Positions 17,018 to 25,784 of a stretch of DNA of 54,796 bases are shown here, one piece after another. A program made the position numbers and the translations under genes. Numbering within the stretch: the stretch's first letter is position 1; each line of letters begins with the position of its first letter. The notes under the pieces were generated by a model, which saw only the letters and a program-made list of their open reading frames with translations, ran no database searches and was not told the DNA's origin. Source of the DNA: Chitinophagaceae bacterium (GTDB taxonomy: Bacteria; Bacteroidota; Bacteroidia; Chitinophagales; Chitinophagaceae); contig JAEUVS010000095.1 of NCBI GenBank assembly GCA_016786745.1, positions 1 through 54,796 of the forward strand, in the 5' to 3' direction.

Positions 17018-18196
17018 TTATGAAATATTTTCTATTATTCCTGCAATGCCCTGGCCGCCGCCCACACAAGCGGTAACAATGCCATACTTCTTTTTCAACC
17101 GTTTCATATCGTGTGTCAGCTGGATGGTTAATTTACAACCGGTGCATCCCAACGGATGACCCAGCGCTATAGCGCCGCCATTTATGTTGACAATCGAAGG
17201 ATCAATTTTAAGTTCCCTGATCACCGCAATGGCCTGCGAAGCAAAAGCCTCATTCAACTCTACAAGGTCAACCTGGTTGAGCGTCATACCCGCTTGCCTG
17301 AGCACTTTAGGAACGGCTTCTACCGGACCTATACCCATTACACGCGGATGAACACCTGCGCTTACACAATTCACAAGTCTCGCGATCGGTTTTAAATTCA
17401 GTTCATTCACCATCTTTTCGCTCATCACTATTACAAATGCCGCGCCGTCAGAAGTTTGAGAAGAATTTCCTGCAGTAACAGTTCCTTTCGCGGCAAAAAC
17501 GGGTTTCAATTTCGCGAGCGCCTCCTGGTTCGTGTCCTGTCTCGGACCTTCATCAGTGTCAACAACAAATGACTTCTTTTTTCTTTTACCCGATTCATCT
17601 ACATACACCTGTTCAACATTTATCGGCAGAATTCCCGACTTGAAATATCCGCTCGTTATAGCGTTAATGGCTTTCTGATGTGAATGATATGAAAAAGCAT
17701 CCTGCTCTTCGCGCGAAACATTGTAGTCCTTTGCTACTGCTTCAGCGGTGAGTCCCATGCTTAAATAGTAATCTGGTTCGTCGCTTGCGATAGAATAGGC
17801 GGGCACAGTTTTCCATCCTGCCGTCGGTACCATGCTCATGCTTTCGGTTCCTCCCGCAACAATACACTCTGCCTGTCCTGTTCTGATTTTGGAAGTAGCG
17901 ATGGCGATTGTTTCAAGCCCCGATGCGCAATAACGGTTAACGGTCATCCCCGGCACTTCAAATCCCAATGCGCGTGCCGCTATGATCCTTCCTACCTGCA
18001 GACCTTGCTCTGCCTCAGGCACGGCGTTGCCGACAATTACATCGTCAACACGTTTCGGATCAAGTTGGGGAACAGAAGCCATTAATCCTTTGATTACTTC
18101 AATCGCGAGGTCATCAGGACGATAGAACCTGAAGCCACCACGTTTGGCCTTACCAACTGCAGTACGAAAGCCTGCAATAATGTATGCTTCCTGCAT
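17018..18196 (-). CDS. Acetyl-CoA acyltransferase (thiolase)
   Basis: Thiolases split beta-ketoacyl-CoA with coenzyme A in fatty-acid beta-oxidation, or condense acetyl-CoA. The 392-residue protein has the acyl-accepting Cys in VNRYCASGLE (C90), the GGTESMSMVP loop, NEAFASQA, the catalytic His in GGAIALGHPLGCTG, and the second Cys in TACVGGGQG. The usual VNRxCSSG appears as VNRYCASG, a mild change. Length fits both FadA and AtoB types; the SYHSHQKA and TVTAGNSSQTSDGA segments favour the degradative FadA kind. No 3-hydroxyacyl-CoA dehydrogenase partner is adjacent. It follows the RemB-like gene by 23 bases on the same strand. Confidence 0.93.
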   Translation of the reverse strand: MQEAYIIAGFRTAVGKAKRGGFRFYRPDDLAIEVIKGLMASVPQLDPKRVDDVIVGNAVPEAEQGLQVGRIIAARALGFEVPGMTVNRYCASGLETIAIATSKIRTGQAECIVAGGTESMSMVPTAGWKTVPAYSIASDEPDYYLSMGLTAEAVAKDYNVSREEQDAFSYHSHQKAINAITSGYFKSGILPINVEQVYVDESGKRKKKSFVVDTDEGPRQDTNQEALAKLKPVFAAKGTVTAGNSSQTSDGAAFVIVMSEKMVNELNLKPIARLVNCVSAGVHPRVMGIGPVEAVPKVLRQAGMTLNQVDLVELNEAFASQAIAVIRELKIDPSIVNINGGAIALGHPLGCTGCKLTIQLTHDMKRLKKKYGIVTACVGGGQGIAGIIENIS

Positions 18197-18219
18197 ATCC
18201 TAAATTTAAAAAATATTTA

Positions 18220-19914
18220 TCAGTAATCATACTCCCGGCGGAACATGTTCACTCTCAGGACAAGGGTGGCGACGTTAGTGTTGATCTTCGGGTATACGTC
18301 ACCGTTGACTTTCCATCTTCTCATAAACATCGAGGCGTCAATAAAAAGATTTTGCTTTAGTTCATAGCTTGCGTGAAGCTGCGCGTTAACGCCGGTTGAA
18401 AGAGGTCCGCTCGGAAGATCATATCCATAATCGCCATCGCGGGTTGCGTACGACTTGAAAATATCTCCACCGAAATTTCTTTGACCGGTATCTACACCCT
18501 GCTTCCACAAAATCAGTTTGGCTGTAATGTTGAGTTTTGGAATCGGTTGATACCTGATAATGCCGATACCTTCAACAAAATTCGCTCCAAGCGGATGTGC
18601 GAGGGGCTGATTATAATGCGTGTAGTTGTCTGCAGTATCCTGGTGACTGTAAGTAAATGGACGAACGAGGTTTGCTTCGGCCTGGATATCCAAATTTTGT
18701 ATACCAAATACGTCTATCACTTTTGCACCGAGTTGCACACCGAATTTATTTCCCCACCAACCCTTGCCTGAGCGGAGTTCTTTTATAATCAACTCATCAA
18801 AGAGCAACTGACCATAAACCTGGGCGCGTTTTTTGATGTTCGCTTTAAAGTCAAAGCCTACGAAACCGTTGTCGGGACTATTGTTTTGTTTTTCCGCTGT
18901 CCTGAGAAAAATAATCGGGTTGAGGTATGTAAAGTCAAAATGGTTTTCGCGGTTAAAGATCACCGCTTCAAAGAGCCCGAGGTTTAACCACTTTGTAGCA
19001 TTTACACTCAAATGATGGATGGCAGCGTACTTTTTATCCAGCAATTCATCATTACTTCGTACACCAGACGGAAACTGCGGGTTAATTTCCATGAAAATGT
19101 TCTGGTAATTGAGTTTCCAGATCCGCGTATTGATCTTTAAGAAAAGATAGTTATTGCCAAAATCGCTGAGGAAAAGACTTCTGTATCCGCTGCCGATAAA
19201 ATTTTTGTCGTAAGCAAATTGAAAATCGAAATATTTAGCGGCGTTAAAAGTAATTCCTCCACGTGCGTCAGAATAATCCCAGCCCGTGTTTTTGTAAATA
19301 TTATATCTGCCGGCGCCCGGAACCGCGCGCTGCGAATCAACGCGAAACTGCACGAAGTCGGGCGCCCTCTCCAAATTTTCTACAACCGAAGTATAAAAGC
19401 CAACTCTTTTCGCAATAAGCCCGCGGATAGTAACACCTCTTGAATTGAGGAAAATTCTCTCATCGTTATCTTTCTCATACGATTGTTGAAGTTGCAGCAC
19501 CGGGTTAATGGCAAGAAAGAAATCTTTCTCATCCACTTCGAAAAAATTTGCCTTTGTTTTATAGATCGTGTTCCAAAGACTCTTCCGGCTTGCAAAAGAA
19601 CTTTTATCGCCAGTTACCCACTCCGAATTGTTCATAAGCAGGCTCTGAAGATCGTAGTGGTCGGCCTCGCTCAGCGGTATTTGTCCGGCGGAATCAGCGA
19701 CTTCTGCCTCGTTCACAACCAACCGGCGGCTAAAAGGTTTCGCTACATTCACATTGAGGTTGGGGTTGTGACCGAGCTTTATTTCTAATCTTTCGAGAAA
19801 TTGGGCATGCTTGCTTCCCTGCGGCAGATAGGTCGACTGGCTGATGGCTCCAAGCGGTAGTAAGAAAATCAATAAGTAGAGCGTGTTTTTTATAATAAAT
19901 TGCAGACCAGCCAT
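18220..19914 (-). CDS. RemB-like outer-membrane protein 1
   Basis: A 564-residue exported protein resembling the RemB group linked to gliding motility in flavobacteria; this assignment is from memory of the family's motifs and is tentative. It has a signal peptide (LYLLIFLLPLGAISQ), an N-terminal region (YLPQGSKHAQFLERLEIKLG) and many amphipathic beta strands ending in MFRREYDY, as in an outer-membrane barrel. Key shared stretches with the second copy at 31918-33606 are FVEV/FEI plus KDFFLAINPV, DARGGITFNAAKYFDFQ, YDKNFIGSGYRSLFLSD and HYNQPLAHPLGANF. Its ATG is only 17 bases from that of the divergent pyrC. Wzi-like capsule-anchoring barrels are the main alternative. Confidence 0.7.
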   Translation of the reverse strand: MAGLQFIIKNTLYLLIFLLPLGAISQSTYLPQGSKHAQFLERLEIKLGHNPNLNVNVAKPFSRRLVVNEAEVADSAGQIPLSEADHYDLQSLLMNNSEWVTGDKSSFASRKSLWNTIYKTKANFFEVDEKDFFLAINPVLQLQQSYEKDNDERIFLNSRGVTIRGLIAKRVGFYTSVVENLERAPDFVQFRVDSQRAVPGAGRYNIYKNTGWDYSDARGGITFNAAKYFDFQFAYDKNFIGSGYRSLFLSDFGNNYLFLKINTRIWKLNYQNIFMEINPQFPSGVRSNDELLDKKYAAIHHLSVNATKWLNLGLFEAVIFNRENHFDFTYLNPIIFLRTAEKQNNSPDNGFVGFDFKANIKKRAQVYGQLLFDELIIKELRSGKGWWGNKFGVQLGAKVIDVFGIQNLDIQAEANLVRPFTYSHQDTADNYTHYNQPLAHPLGANFVEGIGIIRYQPIPKLNITAKLILWKQGVDTGQRNFGGDIFKSYATRDGDYGYDLPSGPLSTGVNAQLHASYELKQNLFIDASMFMRRWKVNGDVYPKINTNVATLVLRVNMFRREYDY

Positions 19915-19931
19915 ATAACAGTGTCAATATT

Positions 19932-21278
19932 ATGGAAAATTACCTGATAAAGAATATTACCGTTGTGAATGAAGGGAAAAGCCTCGTTAAGGATGTTCTC
20001 ATCAGGAATGGACGTATTGAAAAAATCAGTGACCGCATCGAAACGCCGTCAGCGGCAAAAGAAATAAACGGTGAGGGCAAACATTTGTTGCCGGGTGCTA
20101 TAGACGACCAGGTACATTTCAGGGAGCCGGGACTAACGCATAAAGCCACTATCTATACTGAATCGAAAGCGGCTGTGGCAGGAGGGGTCACTTCCTTTAT
20201 GGAGATGCCGAATACGATTCCACCCGTCTTTACCCAGGAACTGCTTGAAGACAAATATGACATCGCATCGGGAAGTTCATTAGCGAATTATTCTTTTTAC
20301 ATGGGCACTTCCAACGACAATGCCGAAGAGGTGCTTAAAACGAATGCTAAAAAGAATGATGTGTGTGGGGTTAAAATCTTCATGGGTTCTTCTACCGGAG
20401 GCCTGCTCGTGGACAACTATCTCTCCCTGGACAGAATTTTCCGCGACACAAACGTGCTGATCGCTACGCATTGTGAGGATGAAAGGATCATCAGGGAAAA
20501 TTTTCAAAGAATAAAAAAAGAAAGGGGCACGCTGAAGCCCGCCGACCATCCCGACATAAGAGACGACAACGCGTGTTTTGAATCGTCGTTCACTGCCATA
20601 CAGTTTGCAAAACGGTACGACAGCCGCCTTCACATCCTCCACATATCTACTGAAAAGGAGTTAAGCCTGTTTGGTAATTTCATGCCGCTGCAACATAAGC
20701 GGATAACCGCCGAGGTTTGTGTTCACCACCTGCACTTTACGAGTAATGACTATGAAAAGCTTGGCAACCTGATTAAGTGTAATCCCGCAATAAAGCCATA
20801 TTTCAACAAGGAGGCACTTTGGAACGCCCTCCTCGACGACCGGCTGGACGTGATTGCTACGGACCATGCTCCGCATACGTTCGAAGAAAAAAATGAACCC
20901 TACGAAAAGGCTCATGCGGGGCTTCCGCTCGTCCAACACTCACTGTTGCTGATGCTTCATTATGTGAAGGAGGGAAGGATTCCGCTTACAAAAGTTGTCG
21001 AAAAAATGAGCCACGCCGTGGCAACGTGCTTCAACGTTAGTGAACGGGGATTTATAAGGGAAGGGTACCATGCTGACCTGGTAATAGCCGATCTTAAACA
21101 GAAGACGACTGTTTCGAAAGAAAATATTTTGTACAAGTGCCGCTGGAGTCCCCTGGAACGCTTTACATTCCCTGCTGCTATCACCCATACTTTTATAAAT
21201 GGACATCTTGTTTATGAAAATGGAGCATGGAATGAATCTAAGAAAGGACAACGGTTAAAATTTAACAGGGATCACTAA
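19932..21278 (+). CDS. pyrC: Dihydroorotase
   Basis: Dihydroorotase closes carbamoyl-aspartate to dihydroorotate in pyrimidine synthesis. The 448-residue protein is of the class I type, with DDQVHFREPGLTHKATIY, GGVTSFMEMPNT, KIFMGSSTGG, ATHCEDE, LHILHIST and ATDHAPHTFEEK. One point is unusual against the textbook enzyme: the metal-binding HxH of class I enzymes reads Q-V-H here. I believe this Gln is common among Bacteroidota relatives. pyrD lies two genes downstream on the same strand, which supports the assignment; the MutS-like gene begins 9 bases after the stop. Confidence 0.9.
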   Translation: MENYLIKNITVVNEGKSLVKDVLIRNGRIEKISDRIETPSAAKEINGEGKHLLPGAIDDQVHFREPGLTHKATIYTESKAAVAGGVTSFMEMPNTIPPVFTQELLEDKYDIASGSSLANYSFYMGTSNDNAEEVLKTNAKKNDVCGVKIFMGSSTGGLLVDNYLSLDRIFRDTNVLIATHCEDERIIRENFQRIKKERGTLKPADHPDIRDDNACFESSFTAIQFAKRYDSRLHILHISTEKELSLFGNFMPLQHKRITAEVCVHHLHFTSNDYEKLGNLIKCNPAIKPYFNKEALWNALLDDRLDVIATDHAPHTFEEKNEPYEKAHAGLPLVQHSLLLMLHYVKEGRIPLTKVVEKMSHAVATCFNVSERGFIREGYHADLVIADLKQKTTVSKENILYKCRWSPLERFTFPAAITHTFINGHLVYENGAWNESKKGQRLKFNRDH

Positions 21279-21287
21279 ACTAACGGC

Positions 21288-22604
21288 ATGGAAGTAGATA
21301 GTACTACATACAGCGATCTTTCGGTGTTTCACCACGAACCCGAATTTTCAATCTATCACAAGGTCAACTTTACAAAAACCGACGAAGGCAGGGATTGGCT
21401 GCTCCGTTTTTTCCGGTCGCCCTTCAGCGATGCGAAGCTTATCCTCGAAACGCAAACCATCATAAAAAGATTACTCGGGAACGAACAACACTGGCCAACC
21501 AGCATTTCGAATGGCACACTCATGGTGATGTCGAGGTTTTTTGAAAGCACTGTCGACACTATACCTTCTACCACAAATTATATGGAGGCGTTGTCTTACA
21601 AAGTCTTCCACTCCCCCGATTTTTCATTGGTGCGTTACAGCCTTACGCACTTTGCGGATTTCCTGAGAGGCATGAGGCAAATGATTGATTTGTTCGATAA
21701 CGATGACAGCCCCCCAACGCTCAGAATATTTATTCAACGCGCAAAAGATTTGATCGGAAGAACGCACGCATCTGAACTCGCTTCGCGCGAAGCCGGCAAA
21801 ACGTTCAGTTACATCGACACGATAAAATACGGCCGTTATATCAGGTATGAATACAAAAATCAGTCGTATGAATTGATGAGTATTTATGGAAGATTGGATG
21901 CGTGGCATTCGATGGCTATCGCGATGAAAACATATAATCTCAGTATGCCCGCGATCAATGAAGATCCGCATCCGTATATCAACGCGAAGGGACTCTACCA
22001 CATTCTTCTTCCATCTCCGGTACCCTACGATATCGAAATGAATATCGATTCGAATTTCATTTTCCTCACCGGTGCGAACATGGCTGGAAAAAGCACTTTT
22101 ATCAAGGCTGTGGGCAGCGCAGTATTTCTCGCGCACGTGGGCATGGGAGTGCCGGCAACAGCAATGAAGCTGACCGTGTTCGACGGATTGCTGAGTAACA
22201 TCAACGTTGTAGACAACATTGTAAAAGGAGAAAGCTATTTTTTCAATGAAGTTCAGCGAATCAAGAATACAATTCTTAAAATTAACGACGGCAGAAAGTG
22301 GCTCGTTCTCATTGACGAATTATTCAAAGGAACAAACGTGCAGGACGCGATGAAGTGTTCATCAACTGTCGTAAAGGGGCTCATCAAAATAACAAGTTCG
22401 TTGTTTATCCTGTCGACCCATTTGTACGAAATAGGTGAGGAGCTGAGAGCGTATCCAAACATTTCATTTAAATATTTTGAAACTTCAGTACTTGAGGACC
22501 AACTTAAGTTCAGTTATCAATTAAAAGATGGCATTAGCAACGACCGCATAGGTTATGTAATTTTAAAAAGAGAAAAAGTAGTGGAGATGCTCGAAAAGTT
22601 ATAA
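21288..22604 (+). CDS. MutS-like ATPase domain protein
   Basis: A 438-residue protein with the MutS ATPase domain but without the mismatch-recognition domain of true MutS. Walker A is FLTGANMAGKSTFIK (K268); Walker B is KWLVLIDELFKGTN; the D-loop and switch regions are in LFILSTHLYEIGEEL, and VKGESYFFNEVQRI is typical of the family. The N-terminal 240 residues are helical, probably a lever or core domain. Proteins of this kind are frequent in Bacteroidota and their role is not established. It lies 9 bases after pyrC and 22 bases before pyrD, so it is cotranscribed with pyrimidine genes. Confidence 0.88.
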   Translation: MEVDSTTYSDLSVFHHEPEFSIYHKVNFTKTDEGRDWLLRFFRSPFSDAKLILETQTIIKRLLGNEQHWPTSISNGTLMVMSRFFESTVDTIPSTTNYMEALSYKVFHSPDFSLVRYSLTHFADFLRGMRQMIDLFDNDDSPPTLRIFIQRAKDLIGRTHASELASREAGKTFSYIDTIKYGRYIRYEYKNQSYELMSIYGRLDAWHSMAIAMKTYNLSMPAINEDPHPYINAKGLYHILLPSPVPYDIEMNIDSNFIFLTGANMAGKSTFIKAVGSAVFLAHVGMGVPATAMKLTVFDGLLSNINVVDNIVKGESYFFNEVQRIKNTILKINDGRKWLVLIDELFKGTNVQDAMKCSSTVVKGLIKITSSLFILSTHLYEIGEELRAYPNISFKYFETSVLEDQLKFSYQLKDGISNDRIGYVILKREKVVEMLEKL

Positions 22605-22626
22605 CAAGCAGGCCGTTAGATTAAAT

Positions 22627-23664
22627 ATGTACAAGCTAATTCGTAAAATTTTATTTCTTTTTCCCCCGGAGGATATTCACTATTTCGCGATGAACTGTTT
22701 TGCAATCGCAAAATGGATACCCGGCATTAAATCGTTGATCCGATCACCGGTTACAGAAAACCCGGCGCTTTCAAAACAGGTGTTTGGATTAAATTTCAAA
22801 AACCCCGTAGGTTTAGCGGCAGGATTCGACAAGAACGCACGCTACCTGGGCGAGCTTGAAATGATGGGCTTTGGTTCCATTGAAATCGGTACTGTAACTC
22901 CGAAACCCCAGGCAGGGAATGATAAGCCACGCTTATTCCGCATTCCGCAACACCGTGCCATCATCAACAGGATGGGATTTAATAACGAAGGTGTAAAAGC
23001 GGTTGCCAAGAGATTATCAGTGTGGCGCGGATCGAACAGGAAAACCAAATTGATTATTGGCGGAAACATAGGAAAGAATAAACTTACTGCAAATGAAGAT
23101 GCGTGGAAGGATTACGAAATATGCTTTCGCGAACTTTTCGACTACGTAGATTATTTCGTTGTGAATGTAAGTTCGCCAAATACTCCCGGGCTTCGTGAAT
23201 TGCAGGAAAAGGATTCTCTCAATAAAATTTTATCGCACCTCCAAACCATCAACCGGCAGCAGTCCACACCAAAACCTATCCTGCTTAAAATCGCACCCGA
23301 TCTGAACAGGACACAGATAGATGATGTGATATCGCTTGCACTCGAAACAAACCTTGATGGCATTGTCGCAACGAATACCACTATCGGTCGTGAGGGCTTG
23401 TTTAGCCTGAAAGAAAAAGCGATCGAAGAAATCGGCGCGGGTGGATTAAGTGGTGAACCCCTGAAAGACAGATCAACGGCGATGGTGAAATACATAACCG
23501 AAAAATCGGGAGGTAAAATTCCGATCATCGCGTCGGGGGGGATATTTACCGCTGAAGATGCCCGCCAAAAATTCGAAGCGGGCGCGGTGCTTGTACAGGT
23601 TTGGACCGGGTTCATTTATGAAGGTCCAACGATTGCAGCGAAAATTTGCAGCGGGCTGGCTTAA
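22627..23664 (+). CDS. pyrD: Dihydroorotate dehydrogenase (quinone), class 2
   Basis: PyrD oxidises dihydroorotate to orotate and passes electrons to the quinone pool. The 345-residue protein has the N-terminal membrane-binding helix of class 2 (LIRKILFLFPPEDIHYFAMN), then FGLNFKNPVGLAAGFDKNA, GSIEIGTVTPKPQ, RIINRMGFNN-type segment, VVNVSSPNTPGLRELQ with the catalytic Ser, KIAPDL, ATNTTI and GGLSGEPL, and the FMN phosphate site IIASGGIF. The length fits the family. It overlaps the convergent porT gene by 4 bases at the stop codons. Confidence 0.95.
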   Translation: MYKLIRKILFLFPPEDIHYFAMNCFAIAKWIPGIKSLIRSPVTENPALSKQVFGLNFKNPVGLAAGFDKNARYLGELEMMGFGSIEIGTVTPKPQAGNDKPRLFRIPQHRAIINRMGFNNEGVKAVAKRLSVWRGSNRKTKLIIGGNIGKNKLTANEDAWKDYEICFRELFDYVDYFVVNVSSPNTPGLRELQEKDSLNKILSHLQTINRQQSTPKPILLKIAPDLNRTQIDDVISLALETNLDGIVATNTTIGREGLFSLKEKAIEEIGAGGLSGEPLKDRSTAMVKYITEKSGGKIPIIASGGIFTAEDARQKFEAGAVLVQVWTGFIYEGPTIAAKICSGLA

Positions 23665-24398
23665 CCTTCGAAGATCAGTGAGAACACCACCATTCTCGAA
23701 TTCAGCTTGTCGATAACGTTTGAAAACTTAAGTGAAGGATCTTTACTGTGGCTATTGGTAAGCCCGTTGCTCACTTTAATTTCAGGAGAGAGAATAAACA
23801 CAGGGAAATAAAAATTAAAGCCAATCCCCGCCTCTATTCCGTAGTCGAACTTTTTGAGTTTCACGAGTTCCTCGGCCCGCTTCGATCGCGCATTCGATGC
23901 AAGGTCGTATTCAATTTTTCCACCGGCGAACATATAAACGCGAAAGTTATCGATTCGGTCGGACCGGAATTTTATATGCACCGGCAACCCCAGCAAAATC
24001 GATTCGAGTTTTTTGCTCATTATGGCTTGTTCCTCTTTTCCCGCATCAGGATACTTAAGGTTATAGGTTAGATTTTTATAGGAGAAAAGTAGTTGTGGAA
24101 AAATGGCACGCACCTCAAACCGCGGAGACAGCCGGTAGGTATGCAAACCGGCGAGGCCGATGCCGCCTGCGTTTTCAGGGTTTACTGCCATCACGCTGTC
24201 GCTCTGTAAAAACCTGGGATCATGTGTAAGCTGAAACCTTGAGGTGTTGTAAATAATCCCTATTCCGAGGTAATACTTTTTATCGTCGTGGTTAGGTAAA
24301 TAAAGTTCTTTCTGTGAAAATGCCTGAAAGGAGCCTGCAAGCAAGCTGAAAAGTAATATCTGCCTTAAACCTGTTTTCTTCCGCAATAGATTGTACAT
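23661..24398 (-). CDS. porT: Type IX secretion system protein PorT
   Basis: PorT (SprT) is an outer-membrane barrel protein required for T9SS function. The 245-residue protein has a signal peptide (ILLFSLLAGSFQAFSQ), eight or so amphipathic strands, and the family segment YMFAGGKIEYDLASNARSK. Further support is the ESILLGLPVHIKFRS motif and the C-terminal MVVFSLIFEG. The gene overlaps the end of menG by 34 bases on the same strand, the menG-porT order found in other Bacteroidota. Only one Met is suitable as the start. It matters for the cargo metalloprotease at 26400-27995 and for the RemB-like proteins. Confidence 0.88.
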   Translation of the reverse strand: MYNLLRKKTGLRQILLFSLLAGSFQAFSQKELYLPNHDDKKYYLGIGIIYNTSRFQLTHDPRFLQSDSVMAVNPENAGGIGLAGLHTYRLSPRFEVRAIFPQLLFSYKNLTYNLKYPDAGKEEQAIMSKKLESILLGLPVHIKFRSDRIDNFRVYMFAGGKIEYDLASNARSKRAEELVKLKKFDYGIEAGIGFNFYFPVFILSPEIKVSNGLTNSHSKDPSLKFSNVIDKLNSRMVVFSLIFEG

Positions 24399-25111
24399 AT
24401 TCCTAAGCTCAGCCTGTTTAATGAGGTTTCGTGAAATCCAACTTGTTCTAAAACGTGTAGAAATGTTTTGCCTTCAGGAAATGCTTTTACGGATGAATAT
24501 AAATATTGATACGCTTCTTTGTCTTTACAAAACAGTTTACCAAAAAACGGTGCGATGTTGTTCATGTAGAGGTTGTAAAACCACCTCGCTGCACCGGTAG
24601 GTCTTGAAAACTCAAGCACTACCAGCATTCCTCCGGGTTTCAACACTCTCAGAATTTCCGAAAGCCCTTTCTCGAGGTTTTCGAAGTTTCTCACGCCAAA
24701 CGCCACGGTCACCGCATCAAACGAATCGTCACCGCTATTTATTGCCTCGCTGTCGCCCCTTAAAAGTTCTATCTTATTATTTAACAACAGTTTAGCTATT
24801 TTTTTTCTTCCAACTTCAAGCATTCCGTCCGAAATGTCGATTCCAGTGATTTTTTCGGGGTTGAGTTGCTTCGCGGCCATAATGGCCACATCGCCGGTTC
24901 CGGTGGCCACATCCAGTATAGTACGGGGTTCCAGGGAACGAAGTTTCGAAAGCATCTTCTTTCGCCACCAAACATCAATGCCGCACGACAAAAATCTGTT
25001 CAAAAAGTCGTACCTGAAGGCGATATGATCAAACATTCCCGCCACCTGCTCTTTTTTACCCTGTCCCGAGCGCTGGTATGGTACCACGGTATCGTGCGAA
25101 AATTTTGTCAT
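24365..25111 (-). CDS. menG: Demethylmenaquinone methyltransferase
   Basis: This enzyme (also named UbiE) methylates demethylmenaquinone in the last step of menaquinone synthesis. The 248-residue class I methyltransferase has the family segment MFDHIAFRYDFLNRFLSCGID, motif I LDVATGTGDVAIMAA, the DAVTVAFGVRNFENLEKGL segment, and LRVLKPGGMLVVLEFSRP. A near-consensus box (TTACTTTG on the minus strand) sits 6 bases before the ATG. porT overlaps its end by 34 bases. Bacteroidota normally use menaquinone, so menG is preferred over ubiE as the name. Confidence 0.94.
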   Translation of the reverse strand: MTKFSHDTVVPYQRSGQGKKEQVAGMFDHIAFRYDFLNRFLSCGIDVWWRKKMLSKLRSLEPRTILDVATGTGDVAIMAAKQLNPEKITGIDISDGMLEVGRKKIAKLLLNNKIELLRGDSEAINSGDDSFDAVTVAFGVRNFENLEKGLSEILRVLKPGGMLVVLEFSRPTGAARWFYNLYMNNIAPFFGKLFCKDKEAYQYLYSSVKAFPEGKTFLHVLEQVGFHETSLNRLSLGICTIYCGRKQV

Positions 25112-25156
25112 GCGCGCAAAGTAAGTACTTTTTACTTTTAAGCTTTATTCCTTAAG

Positions 25157-25750
25157 ATGAAGATCAACTCGGCAGAATATGTAGTCAGCAGCCCGGATTT
25201 TGCGAAAGCGCCAAAGCCCGATAAACCGGAAATCGCTTTTATCGGGAGAAGTAATGTGGGAAAGTCGTCGCTCATCAATATGCTCACCGATAACCGGAAG
25301 CTGGCGAAAACTTCGGCCACGCCGGGAAAAACGCAGATGATTAATCATTTTATCATCAACAACGATTGGTACCTGGTAGATTTACCCGGTTACGGGTTTG
25401 CAAAAGTTTCGCAGAATGCGAGAAACCGATGGGAGCAGATGATTGAGAATTATCTGCGCAAGCGCGAAAACCTCGTGAATGTTTTTGTGTTGATAGACGG
25501 GCGGCATGGTCCGCAGAAAATTGATATTGACTTTATCAACCGGTTGGGTAAATGGGAGGTTCCGTTTTCACTGGTGTTTACAAAGTCGGATAAGGAAACA
25601 CAGCGTGTAGTGAGTAAAAACGTAAAAGATTTTTTGGAGAAGATGAGAGAAAACTGGCAGTTTCTGCCACGGCATTTTGTGACCAGCGCAGAAAAGAAAA
25701 CAGGAAGAGAGAAGGTGCTTGGGTTTATAGAGCAGCTTTTGTTGGCGTGA
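25157..25750 (+). CDS. engB: Ribosome biogenesis GTP-binding protein YsxC/EngB
   Basis: EngB is an essential GTPase for 50S subunit assembly. The 197-residue protein has G1 GRSNVGKSSLIN (residues 30-41, K36), the switch I threonine region SATPGKTQMIN, G3 DLPGYGFA, G4 TKSDK and G5 TSAEKKTG. Length is typical. A near-consensus TACTTTTA lies upstream in the 45-base divergent gap with menG. Its stop codon lies inside a 14-bp tandem repeat. Confidence 0.95.
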   Translation: MKINSAEYVVSSPDFAKAPKPDKPEIAFIGRSNVGKSSLINMLTDNRKLAKTSATPGKTQMINHFIINNDWYLVDLPGYGFAKVSQNARNRWEQMIENYLRKRENLVNVFVLIDGRHGPQKIDIDFINRLGKWEVPFSLVFTKSDKETQRVVSKNVKDFLEKMRENWQFLPRHFVTSAEKKTGREKVLGFIEQLLLA

Positions 25751-25784
25751 ATCGTCAAGCGTGAATCGTCAAGCGTGAATCGTT
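25745..25784. repeat. 14-bp tandem repeat between convergent genes (copy 2)
   Basis: The unit GCGTGAATCGTCAA occurs 2.8 times (25745-25758, 25759-25772, then a third copy that diverges after GCGTGAATCGT). The first unit contains the engB stop codon and the last runs into the stop of the convergent gene at 25783. It resembles the repeat at 10695, which is also in a convergent junction. Confidence 0.85.

Noticed and set aside
10695..25784. CRISPR-like repeats at 10695 and 25745
   Set aside because: Units are 14 bases in direct tandem without spacers and only two to three copies; no cas genes are near.
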